A DNA stretch of 64,000 bases. Origin: Chrysaora quinquecirrha. Taxonomy: Eukaryota > Cnidaria > Scyphozoa > Semaeostomeae > Pelagiidae. Of this stretch, positions 47,171-57,664 are shown in pieces. The stretch spans positions 349,098 to 413,097 of the forward strand of contig JACTAT010000061.1 in assembly GCA_014526335.1 (NCBI GenBank), in the 5' to 3' direction. Every line of letters begins with the position of its first letter. Positions within the stretch are counted from its first letter, which is position 1. Under the pieces are notes generated by a model that made no database searches, was not told the origin of the DNA, and was given only the letters and a program-made list of their open reading frames with translations. The translations under genes and the position numbers were made by a program.

Positions 47171-50100
47171 CTAGTAACAGTCGAGCAAGTTGTCATCAGA
47201 ACTCATCGACGCTGCTAAAATATCATTCAATAATGACATGGGATAGCTTGCAACTTGTGCATCGGCAAGTTGCAACGATTGTCCGACTGCAACAAAATCA
47301 ACCGCCTCGAGAAATTTTGAAAATCCTTCAGTAGTATTCAACTCAATGAGTTGTATCTTTCCTCTATATCATGACACGAAAATATCGAAAGCGCTTCACT
47401 GCCAGTAGAATTGACCGGGCAAGCGATTTTGATGGCTTGGGCAGGTTCATCTACACAAGCAGGCTCATCTACAAGAGCAGGTTCATTCACACGAGCAGAT
47501 TCATCAACACAACCAGCTGCAACTCTATGGGTAGGTTCAATTCTATGGGCAGTTCTTACTGTTCTGCCAGTCTCATTTGTATCAGCAGTTCCGGCCGAAC
47601 AGGGAGGTCCGGTTCTATGGGAAGATCTATCTGGATGGGCAGATCCTAATATACAGTTCTTCGCATACACAAGGGCCGAGAAAGCGGCCTCTCTGACCAT
47701 CTGATCACAGTCATTGATAGCTTTGACTAGAATTGACGATCCGCCACAGTGACATATTATATTGAATATAGAACTATCAAAGGCATGGTCGACAGTGCTA
47801 TTAGATGATGTATCCACGCTATTAGATGCTGTAAGCACAGAGTTTCGAGGTTGTGTATTGTTAATGTTCGAACTCCCACAAGAAGTATTTCCGTCTCTAA
47901 GATGAGAATCTTTGCATCCTTCAAATACAATCTTCAATATTTTATGCCAACACTGGATACCTTTCATTTTAACTTCCCAGTCGAAATCATTTGCCGCTAT
48001 AGCCAAAGCTGACATGATCATATTAATAATTTTGATTTCATCAGTCTTATGCAAGTCAACATTAGAAAGCTCACCAGTTATGTTTGCCTTTGAGATTTGT
48101 TGTCGAATTTCAGGGATTTCAAGCCAGTGCAGAATCAGATCCATAGCACTTCTTCTTGGGAATGCCTCATCGTCTGATTGAAGAACTGTTATTAATTTTG
48201 CAAGCAGTATATCCTGCGATGAGAAAAAAGATAATTACGTTGACATACAGTACAAGATTGTTTGGCTTTGAGCCCTGGCCAAACAATCAAACATTGTTGG
48301 TCAAACACGCGAGGTTTGCTTTAGAAGGAATATTTGAATGTTTGGCTACATCAAAAAATAAATATAAAATAAGTAAAAATGTTGACAAGAAAAAATAAGT
48401 AGCATATGTTGTGCAATGTGTTATAAATAGTTAGTTCAGAAAATTTTTTGCTTGCCGCAAGAAAAACTGTTTGACAAGCAATGTTTTGCGACAGTACTTA
48501 ACGGCAATAGTTTTGATTGGCAAGCAAATGTCAATGTCAATGTTAATGTCAATGTCAATGTCAATGTCAATGTCAATGTCAATGTCAATGTCAATGTCAA
48601 TGTCAATGTCAATGTCAATGTCAATGTCAATGTCAATCAATGTCAATGTCAATGTCAATGTCAATGTCAATGTCAATGTTAATGTCAATGTCAATGTCAA
48701 TGTTAATGTCAATGTCAATGTCAATGTCAATGTCAATGTCAATGTCAATGTCAATGTCAATGTCAATGTCAATGTCAATGTCAATGTCAATGTCAATGTC
48801 AATGTTAATGTCAATGTCAATGTCAATGTCAATGTCAATGTCAATGTCAATGTCAATGTCAATGTCAATGTCAATGTCAATTTCAATGTCAATGTCAATG
48901 TCAATGTCAATGTCAATGTCAATGTCAATGTCAATGTCAATGTCAATGTCAATGTCAATGTCAATGTCAATGTCAATGTCAATGTCAATGTCAATGTCAA
49001 TGTCAATGTCAATGTCAATGTCAATGTCAATGTCAATGTCAATGTCAATGTCAATGTCAATGTCAATGTCAATGTCAATGTCAATGTCAATGTCAATGTC
49101 AATGTCAATGTCAATGTCAATGTCAATGTCAATGTCAATGTCAATGTCAATGTCAATGTGTGTCAATGTCAATGTCAATGTCAATGTCAATGTCAATGTC
49201 AATGTCAATGTCAATGTCAATGTCAATGTCAATGTCAATGTCAATGTCAATGTCAATGTCAATGTCAATGTCAATGTCAATGTCAATGTCAATGTCAATG
49301 TCAATGTCAATGTCAATGTCAATGTCAATGTCAATGTCAATGTCAATGTCAATGTCAATGTCAATGTCAATGTCAATGTCAATGTCAATGTCAATGTCAA
49401 TGTCAATGTCAATGTCATGTCAATGTCAATGTCAAATCAATGTCAATGTCAATGTCAATGTCAATGTCAATGTCAATGTCAATGTCAATGTGTCAATGTC
49501 AATGTCAATGTCAATGTCAATGTCAATGTCAATGTCAATGTCAATGTCAATGTCAATGTCAATGTCAATGTCAATGTCAATGTCAATGTCAATGTTAATG
49601 TCAATGTCAATGTTAATGTCAATGTCAATGTCAATGTCAATGTCAATGTCAATGTTAATGTCAATGTCAATGTTAATGCCAATGGCAATATCAATGTCAA
49701 TGTCAATGTCAATGTCAATGTCAATGTTAATGTCAATGTCAATGTCAATGTCAATGTTAATGTCAATGTCAATGTTAATGTCAATGTCAATGTCAATGTC
49801 AATGTCAATGTCAATGTCAATGTTAATGTCAATGTCAATGTTAATGCCAATGGCAATATCAATGTCAATGTCAATGTCAATGTCAATGTCAATGTTAATG
49901 TCAATGTCAATGTCAATGTCAATGTCAATGTTAATTTCAATGTCAATGTCAATGTCAATGTTAATGTCAATGTCCATGTCAATGTCAATGTCAATGTCAA
50001 TGTCAATGTCAATGTCAATGTTAATATCAATGTCAATGTCAATGTCAATGTTAATGTCAATGTCAATGTCAATGTCAATGTCGATGTCAATATGAATTTA

Positions 50101-53100
50101 GCACCATGATTATTGTAAAGAGGCACATGTACGTGAGCAAAGCTGGAAACTAATAAATGAACCATTTGCTACGTGCCTAACATACCATTTATGTCAGTTT
50201 TGACAGCAAATCAATGGAACCGGCTTCCCAACTCTCTATTGTTTGCGGCGATAAAAAATCAAAATTTAAAATTTCCTTAGCGATTTGATCTTTAGTAGTA
50301 TAGGTTCTTTAATTTTTGGGCCTTCTACTTGTAGGTTCCTTATAAAGTGAGTCTTTATAAAAAATGCGTTAAATGATTCTGTCTATCATCCTTTGAAGAA
50401 ATCAAAATTTTGAAAAGCAGCAACGGAAACTCAAGCCAATTGAAAATTAGAGACATACCAAAGAATTGGTCTTCTTGAAAACTTCTCTCAAAGTTTCGTT
50501 AGCAATGACAAAGCTGAGAAGACGTACAGATGAAGCTCTGATGTAGCTTTCGTCAGCATCAAGCAAATCGAATGATTTTACCCAAAACTGATTGTTAGTG
50601 AGGAATTGCAGGAAGGTAGTGTCATCTAAAAACGAAACAAACCAATTGTAATAATGAACTTTGTAAATTAGTTCTTTAACTTTTGAATATATACCTATGT
50701 TTGCTTAAATGGCGCTAAATGTATAGAATGCTCCAATAGGAAAGATAGGAATATGCCGCATGGTATGACCAGTCAATTGGTTGAGCTACTAAACACGACA
50801 ACTAAATTGGTTGGACTTAAGTGTGAATTTGGTTTCAAAACGGCTGCAGCACAATTAAACACTGCAATCAAAAAATTCTTGTGTCCATCAACATTCGATA
50901 TATTTTCCACAAGTGGCATACAACAATTGATGGCATTCGAACCTGAACTGCATGACCAGAGAGCAAACGATGTTTCCGCTGACATATAGAGCTCCACGCA
51001 ATCGTCGTGTAACTCCCCGAGTCATACAGCCCAAGGCTTTTCTCCAATTTAAAATATCAGTAGAGTATTTATATACGTACTTTGATATCTCTTTATTGTA
51101 GCGACCAAAAATTCAATCACAGAATCCTGGACCTCCCACCTTTCATCATTCAATAATGACTCGATACTTGATGTCAAGGTGACAAACTGGTCTTTGACAT
51201 GATCATTTTCACTTAGAAGAATACTAGCGTTTGATGGATTCGGCAGCTCGGCAACTGCAGACAGGGCCAACAGGCATCCAGACAACGTCTACGAAAGGAA
51301 ACGTGGGTAAAATCATCTACCAACTCATATGATGAGATCAAAAGTGGATACCAGTCTGCAGCAAAGACCTAAGAATGCCTTCTTAGGCTCCCTTATGAGG
51401 TTCAGAAAGGCTCATGCCGTGGCCCCTGAGCCTCATTAATCTAGTACCGTATGTCCTCCAACTAGCGCCCTCCCTTGATTAAGCGCCCCCTCTGGACTGA
51501 GCTGTCCACCAGATTGGTCCCAGACACTCCTTTGATAGTGTATGTGCAAGCTCTTGATGAGAGGAATGAGGAGATGAGAGGAGAGACATCTTTTGTGCGA
51601 AATTATAAAAGTAGTCTACTTAAGGTATCAGGACATAAATCAACATTTAAAGACGTTACATCCTACCTTTGCATCTGTTGAAACATCGGAAATAATTCTG
51701 TGCAAAGACTGCACGATTTCTCTCTTTGCAACATCACTGAAATCTAAAAATTTATGAAGGAAAAATTAAAAAGACACTCAGGTTTTGAGGAGGTTGAACA
51801 TCAAACAAGCAGATGACGACGTTCGTTTGGTCAGTTAGGGTTTGAAACTGAAAGTTGGCAGGCAAGAAAGCCATATGTTAACGTAGTTCTGAATCTACGG
51901 CAGCTATACAGCTGATGTGAACCTTCACTTGAGATTGCGCTCCATAACCCCCAATATTCTCAAAAACATATGGAAAATGCCCTTTTCAGCAAGTTTTTCA
52001 AGCCTGCAGCTCCATTCGTTGGAAGCCCCTGGCCGAACGATGAAGCATTGTTTTTCAAATATTTGCTTCTGAAACACAACGTTTGACTGCTTGGTCACAA
52101 AAAAGCAACGCTTAACGAGTTTTGCTTGCCAAGCACTGTTTTATGACATGGCCAAACTGTCAAACATTGCCTGTAAAGCAAATCTCGAATATTTGACAAA
52201 AACTCAGTGATCGTTGGACCCGAATCTCATCATCTTTTCTGTTCTTATAAACAAGCGTTCAGTCCAAAACGGAATAAGGAATTTATCAATAACAGTATGC
52301 ACAGAGAGAAGCTTGTAAGGCCCTAGCAAAAAGATCAAACATTGCTTGTCAAAATTTTTCATCGTTTGGCCACATTACAAAACATTGCTCGTCAAACATT
52401 ACTTGCTAACGACAAGCAGAAAACGCTTTTCCTAAACACAGCTCAGAAAATTCTGCTTGCTTGCTAATGTTTAAAGACGTGGGCAAACGGTCAACATTGC
52501 TTCAAGCAAATCTCAATTGTTTGACCACCTGTGTTTGATTGTCAGCAATGTTTGATCTTTTGGCCAGGGCCTAACGTTCGAAAAAGGAAGATTTTTTGAT
52601 CGCGCAATTCTCAGCAAACGTGAAATTGAAACTATAGTGAAATTTGCTGAACTTTTCATTCAATCATACCTGAAAACCATCCATTAGATAAAAGAGTTTT
52701 AATGGCCACACAGCACTTGTTTGAAACAGCACTACGATTTGCCAAAACATCTATTAAGTGTGCACTGATATCTGAGTCCACTTCATCAGCTTTCCTTGAA
52801 GTAATGATCAAAATTTTTGAAAGAAAACAACCCCAGTGTTCAAGCAGTTCCATTCCTTCTACCGAAAAGGAATCGCGTGCGTCCTATAAAGAGAATTAAG
52901 AATGGCAAAAACATCCTGCAAACCAAGATCGTGTTAATGAACAGACAGTACAAAGAAAAAATACATATTACAGAGGAACTTATACATTGACAAGAATGAA
53001 TATAGACAGCTTGTCTGCCATCGACTAGAATCAAGCTTCATAATTCTGATTGGCGCATTTCGACCAACTGGAGTAGACTTGTCCCAAGTCCTATACTTTA

Positions 53101-56100
53101 GCTCACATTGAACTGAATCGATGTTGTTGTTGTTCGCTTCAGTGAGGAATCATGGAAACGAGGCAAACAATGTCAGTCCACACTCGGAAACGAATTTGAA
53201 TGAGTCGTTAGTTTGAGCGTCCAGCAATTCAATTCAATAGCGACAAATACGACTCAGGTAAAAAGTCTACAACTGGAGGGGCAGACCAAAAAACTTGCAT
53301 CAGGTGTCAAAATTTCGCAGTATTGACGCACAATATTGTTTGGGGGTAAATTTTACACTCTCAGCCATTTTTCAAGGCCATATCCTTTATTAGTTTTAAA
53401 AAATATGTATGGTGCTTTGAACGCCAATCAGTTTGGCCAATGTGAAAAAACATCACGAAGACTAGAAGCGTGGAAAATTTGCCTCTATTAAAAAACGTGC
53501 TGAATCCGAATCTGAAGTAAAAATTTTCTTATGAAGAAATTTTCGTAAAAACGAAATTCTAAGTCGAAAACGAGTATACCTTGGAAAACATTGAATAGGA
53601 ATCCAGAATTAAGACGAAATTTCTTTTCCAAATTTGAAGATTTGTGTGGTTTTGTGTAAAAATCTTTTCAAGCTGGTCAAGCAGAGCGAAGACTTCTTCT
53701 GGCTAAAAGAACACAAGTTAAGAGAATGAATAATTTATTGAGCATTTTGGCGATAAAATGTTCACGATTAGGAAGAAAAACAGAAATATGGTGTGAAATA
53801 ACCTTCATTAAAACACACAATTAAACCAATACAGCGGCAATGTTCTGATAGCCCACTTTCGATCCATATGCTTCAGTTTATAGATAAAAGCAATTTGTAA
53901 GGATTTATATTCTGAAAGTGCTAGTGTAAGACCTAAGATCAAAAGGTCTTTGATACTTTTTTTCAAGTTGTTTCCACTGATTTAGCACAATAATTTATAC
54001 CCCGAAATCTCGGCAATTCTGAAAAAATAACGTGCAAACAGCACAATAACGTATAAATAGCCCGAATGAAAAACAATATATCAAACAAATACAAAATGGT
54101 CTACAAACCAGCGGGTAATGTTTCGAGCATTCAAGAGTCTTCCTCAACCAAGAAACTGTGTTTTTCTTCTGTTTTTCTTCAAACCCCGAGATAATGTTTT
54201 CAATAATAACTCTGAAGATAAGCTCATTCCAGTAAGAGGGAACACCACTGAAAATGCAAAATGATAATGACCATCAACGGACAACATTGGGGCACTCAGG
54301 ATTTCATAAATGTCGGGGCACATCACCCAAGGAAACACTCGTTCCATTAATTGAACCAAAAGAGCGTCATTCACTTCAGAGGGGAATAAATCTCAAGCAG
54401 AGGCACACATTTGAGCAAATAAGGAATAATTAATGAAATTGCGAGAAAGACCGGAAACATCTTTATACATACTTAAAAGCTTTTTTCGTCTGACACTCCA
54501 CAGAGTAGAAACGTCAGAAATGGACCGAAACAACTGACTAAGACTATTTATACCCAGATGCGTATCGAAATGCATCAATCAGAATAGTGGAGTTGAAGGA
54601 TTATTTTCGAATAGCTAATTGACAAAGCTAGATCATTGTTTCATTGAAGCGTTTTGAATCGGTCCATATCAAAACCAAAGACCGGTTTTGCATAGACAGA
54701 AAGAGTTCGATTTCTCACTAAGACTCTTCAAGTAATTTGGTTGGTCATCCCGATGTATCGATTGGTGTTCAAAACACAATGCCATTCTAGCTTCACTTTT
54801 CTATTGGTGCATAGCATTTGAGCCTCATCTGGGTATAAAATCTGCCTAATAGTCTATTGCTCGGTCTATTTCTGACATTCATACTCTGAGGAGTGTCAGA
54901 CGACAAAGGCTTTTAAGTATGTCTAAAGACCTTGTCTGGAATTGTTGAAATTTTGTACTACTCAAAAACTAATACTTAATGACCTACCCCAACGAGCTGT
55001 CCTTGCTGCAGATTATTTTTACAAGAAAGTTGATTACAAATCTTGTGTCGATATTTGCAATATCAACGACAAGTTTCATGAATACATCAATCATAGCAAC
55101 TTTGTTCTGTACAGAAGAGGGATCTTTCTTTATGTAAATCATATGCCAAGGAAAATCACAGCTTCTGCAAAGCAAAAGATATTTGTATCTCGTGGAAATG
55201 TAGTTTACAAATTTCTTAGGAGTAGCGCATCAATTAGAAATTTAACGGCAAAAACAACAACTTTTGCCGAATAAAAGTTGTTGTTTTTGCCGTCAATTTA
55301 CAATTGCTTCGAGCATACGATTTGATAAAGCGAAGTATTTAGCAATGTCCTTCTTTATTTGTTGTTTGAGTCGCAAAGAGACGTTGCTTATCCTAGGCAT
55401 GTTTAGGTGAACAGGGATTCTTTGCTGACCGCAGGCAATACTTTTTGTCAGCCGAAAAACTTGCTTAGATCCGATATAGAAGAATAACAAAGCAGTTGTT
55501 GTAATAGAAGCAAGAGCTCTGAAAGCGAATAAAGAATAAAGAACGAAAATGAGAATAAAGAGCCACGTAGAAGTCACTCTCGGTTCGTTTCTGACGTTTA
55601 TACTCTGAGGAGTAACAGCAAGGCAGTTGCGTTTTCGGTGTCTACACTGGAAAATTGCATTTTCAAAAAGTTGTGTTTCCACTCTGGAAACTGTTTCAAA
55701 TGTTTGCATTTTCAGTCAGAGTTTTACTGGTGTCGTGTAGACAGGAGGTGAACACGCAAAGAAATAATTGCCTTTTCATTTGAAAACGTATCCTTGTAGA
55801 TGGAGCCTGACTGTCATTATTGTTCAGTGACACGGATCACTGACAGATCAGGAGCTCTTTTGCTCATTCAAAAACATGTTTGTTCCTAGTCCCAGATGAT
55901 GTCCTAACAAATTTTTGAGAATTGATTTGAGAAATTAACGTTTTTGAGACATTTTCCTCCCATAAATATTTTTGTTGTCATTGCAGGCTTACCTGTGGCT
56001 TCATTGAGTTCACGGCATTCAGTACCAAAAATGCAAAATCTTCATCAAAAACCGGAAAAAATATCTATAAATGTCATAAAACCTTTCATTGACAAGATTT

Positions 56101-57545
56101 TCAAAACTGAAAAACCATGTAATTTTTTGGAGAAAACCGAAAACCCGAGCCAAAATTTTGGCAAAACCGATCATAAAACCAAAACACACCCTCTGCTTTA
56201 ACAAAATAATAATAAGACTAAAAATCACCTGGATAAATTGACCATTTTTCCACTCAGTTCAATAACTGCTTGAATCATGGGAGCAATGATAGCTGTATGA
56301 GACTTCAAGTTCTCTAACATATCAGAGATGCCTGGCAACTGCTCCAATAACTTGATTGTAATATGAGGGCTCACATCCAATAATTGGCAAACTATCTCAA
56401 GGAAATGATGCTGAATGCTGAGTTTACAATTTGAAAATTTAGAAGAGATTTGTGAAATAATGTCTTGTAAATATTCTGATCCATCTTCTGATTTTTCAGT
56501 GACAGCCAAAAGTTTTGACAAAAATTTAACAGCCGGACTGAACAACGTAAAAGCTTTTATCATTGAAAGAATCCAAGGCCAATCGAACTAAATCTAGGAG
56601 AAAAAGAAAATCGGTTTTGAGACTGGTCTATGTTTGGAGGTCGGATTCAGCTCAGGATAGTAGAGTTGAAACTAGCTAGAATATGAGGAAAATAACTGCT
56701 CAATACTTTTTGTGGCTATGCGATTCAAAATTGAAATACTTTTTGCGGATGAAAGTTTGGAATTTTCGGGCTGTGATTGCTCTTCCTCAAAATACATATG
56801 GTGTGTTTGGAGTAAAAATAGCAGCCAGGAAAAAATTGTGAAAAAAGTAACTGAGCTGAATCCTTAACTCCAATTCTGAACTTGAATCCTAAACACAGAA
56901 CAAGGATCAACTCAGTTGAACATGCCACGCTCCACAGCCACAGAGTCTATAGCTATCTATAGCTATCTATTTTTTCTAGCATAGCCAAGAAAGCCACATG
57001 TGAACTTTACCCTTTTCTCTGGTCCATTGATATCCAGCTTTGCAATTCAGAAGAGTAGCCAATCCTTCAAAGTATGCATTCCTGACAGCAGCATTCACCC
57101 AAACATGACCACCCAGCCTCAGACTTTGCTCCTTTACTATTAAAGAAACACAAAACATTGTTTGGAGCGTTCCATTTCCAATAAGCGTAGCGCAGATATC
57201 AGAGGAGGCGCCTGCAACAATGCCAGTCAGTCGAAATGCGAAATTTGCAGACACTGGACTCTCAAAAATGGTCTTGTGAGGAGGGGAAAGAAAATTTAAA
57301 ATCCCCGTGTCAACTTCGACAAGGATTTTGGCCGTTTTCGGATCGCCAGCAATGCATGAAATCCATGTCAAAAGTTTCTCCAAAGATGTATCATCTACAA
57401 TACTAGCAGAGTTAGTTCTTATCAGGGCCAAGACTCTCGAAAGACTGTCTTTCCAGGGAGCTTCCGCGAGATCTTCAGGAATCATACTTTCTCTTTTGTC
57501 GCCTAGGCCAACGCAGCCTCGATTCAGATTCCCGCCAAACCTCAT
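47171..57545 (-). CDS. BRAT1: BRAT1 (BRCA1-associated ATM activator 1), two apparent frame breaks
   Basis: Nine minus-strand exons: 57545-57011, 56593-56229, 54247-54109, 53702-53580, 52883-52670, 51743-51667, 51288-51081, 50625-50459 and 48213-47171. All splice phases agree. About 900 residues (human 821). Family segments in order: VDDTSLEKLLTWI, YWNELIFRVI, WEVQDSVIEFL, DADESYIRASSVRLLS, EAFPRRSAMDLILHWL, NDFDWEVKMKG and a C-terminus ending NLLDCY. BRAT1 is an ARM/HEAT-repeat scaffold, and its extreme C-terminal Cys-Tyr is known to enter the INTS11 active site. Frame breaks: in exon 2 near 56540 (one extra base; DSFNDKSFYVV leads into SPAVKFLSKLL only in another frame) and near 47340 (one base short before NTTEGFSKFL). 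The linker has VDEPA-type repeats. The start could also be Met21. Identity is sure; intactness is not. Confidence 0.88.
48268..48527. mobile_element. Harbinger-like MITE piece next to the hexamer array
   Basis: GCCCTGGCCAAACAATCAAA (48272) is the same terminal motif seen at 52571 and 60319. The right part (GACAAGCAATGTTTTGC, about 48472) resembles the interior of those elements. Its far end is replaced by the TGTCAA array. Confidence 0.5.
48528..50092. repeat. (TGTCAA)n hexanucleotide array, about 1.56 kb
   Basis: About 260 hexamers in the BRAT1 intron between exons 8 and 9. The left part is nearly pure; the right part has TTAATG variants. GCCAATGGCAATATC occurs twice, 168 bp apart (49678 and 49846), which shows a higher-order duplication of 28 hexamers. 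Several frames are open because the period is divisible by 3 (Met-Ser, Val-Asn, Cys-Gln, Leu-Thr, Ile-Asp dipeptides); none is a gene. Confidence 0.98.
50287..50369 (-). mobile_element. Truncated copy of the TA-flanked MITE
   Basis: Reverse complement matches 38267-38350: TTTTTTATAAAG, TTATAAGGAACCTAC and TAGAAGGCCC, ending at TACTACTAAAG. Confidence 0.75.
50921..51040 (-). mobile_element. tRNA-like SINE, copy 2
   Basis: Reverse complement aligns with 4101-4226 over its length, including GCCTTGGGCTGTATGACT, GGAAAC and the B-box region GGTTCGAATGCC. It lies in the BRAT1 intron between exons 7 and 8 and accounts for an open frame there. Confidence 0.75.
52024..52230. mobile_element. Diverged Harbinger-like MITE in a BRAT1 intron
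   Basis: Begins GCCCCTGGCCGAACGATGAA and contains internal words such as CAAACATTGCCTG and TTGCTTGCCAAGC. The right end is poorly defined. Confidence 0.45.
52319..52571. mobile_element. Harbinger-like MITE with TAA target duplication
   Basis: Starts GGCCCTAGCAAAAAGATCAA and ends with the complement of GGCCCTGGCCAAAAGATCAA. It is flanked by TAA at 52316-52318 and 52572-52574. Three-base TAA duplications with GGCC ends fit PIF/Harbinger elements. It is 253 bp and non-coding, in the BRAT1 intron between exons 5 and 6. Confidence 0.75.
52884..53579. other. BRAT1 intron 4 with a dispersed-repeat fragment
   Basis: At 53215-53285 a stretch (GACTCAGGTAAAAAGTCTAC, with AATAGCGACAAATACGACTC beside it) matches, in inverse orientation, the repeat at 63530-63600. 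Nothing else recognised. Confidence 0.5.
54460..54928. repeat. Long inverted repeat in BRAT1 intron 2
   Basis: Arms of about 67 bp (54460-54526 and 54862-54928) pair with few mismatches; both hold CGTCTGACACTCC and GTCAGAAAT in complementary orientation. A third, partial copy (CTGACGTTTATACTCTGAGG) lies at about 55590. Probably a foldback transposon. Confidence 0.7.
55245..55292. repeat. Perfect 21-bp hairpin with a 7-base loop
   Basis: The arms 55245-55265 and 55272-55292 are exact complements, ACGGCAAAAACAACAACTTT and following, with loop GCCGAAT minus one shared base. With one mismatch the stem continues about six more pairs on each side. It lies inside BRAT1 intron 2. Confidence 0.85.
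55978..56194 (-). mobile_element. MITE with GGGTGTTTGGG-type ends, copy 2 (partial)
   Basis: Reverse complement matches 39380-39590 by eye: start GAGGGTGTGTTTTGG, then CCAAAATTTTGGCTCGGGTT, then the AAGCCACAGGTAAGCCTGCA region. It lies in BRAT1 intron 2. Confidence 0.7.
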
Positions 57546-57664
57546 TATCAGAAGTAATTCAGCTCAATTAGAAAATTTCAAGAAAAATATTTACTCCACG
57601 AAATCACGAAATCTTTACTCCACGAAATCACGAAATAGCATTTTTTGACAAAGTTCCCAAAGAA
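57546..57664. promoter_or_regulatory. Divergent promoter between BRAT1 and GPN1 with a 24-bp tandem duplication
   Basis: Only 119 bp separate the two start codons. Within it 57590-57613 and 57614-57637 are a 24-bp direct repeat differing at the last base (unit TTTACTCCACGAAATCACGA plus four bases). No TATA box. The repeat may hold a duplicated factor-binding site. Confidence 0.75.

Noticed and set aside
47044..47334. 96-codon plus-strand frame
   Set aside because: It is the complement of the BRAT1 C-terminal tail.
48431..50165. Long frames of (Met-Ser)n, (Val-Asn)n, (Leu-Thr)n and (Ile-Asp)n up to 489 codons
   Set aside because: Pure consequence of the TGTCAA hexamer, whose length is divisible by 3; it lies in a BRAT1 intron.
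50773..50997. 74-codon minus-strand frame inside BRAT1, first taken as an exon
   Set aside because: Its sequence is the SINE found at 4101-4226; the true neighbouring exons (51288-51081 and 50625-50459) join in frame without it.
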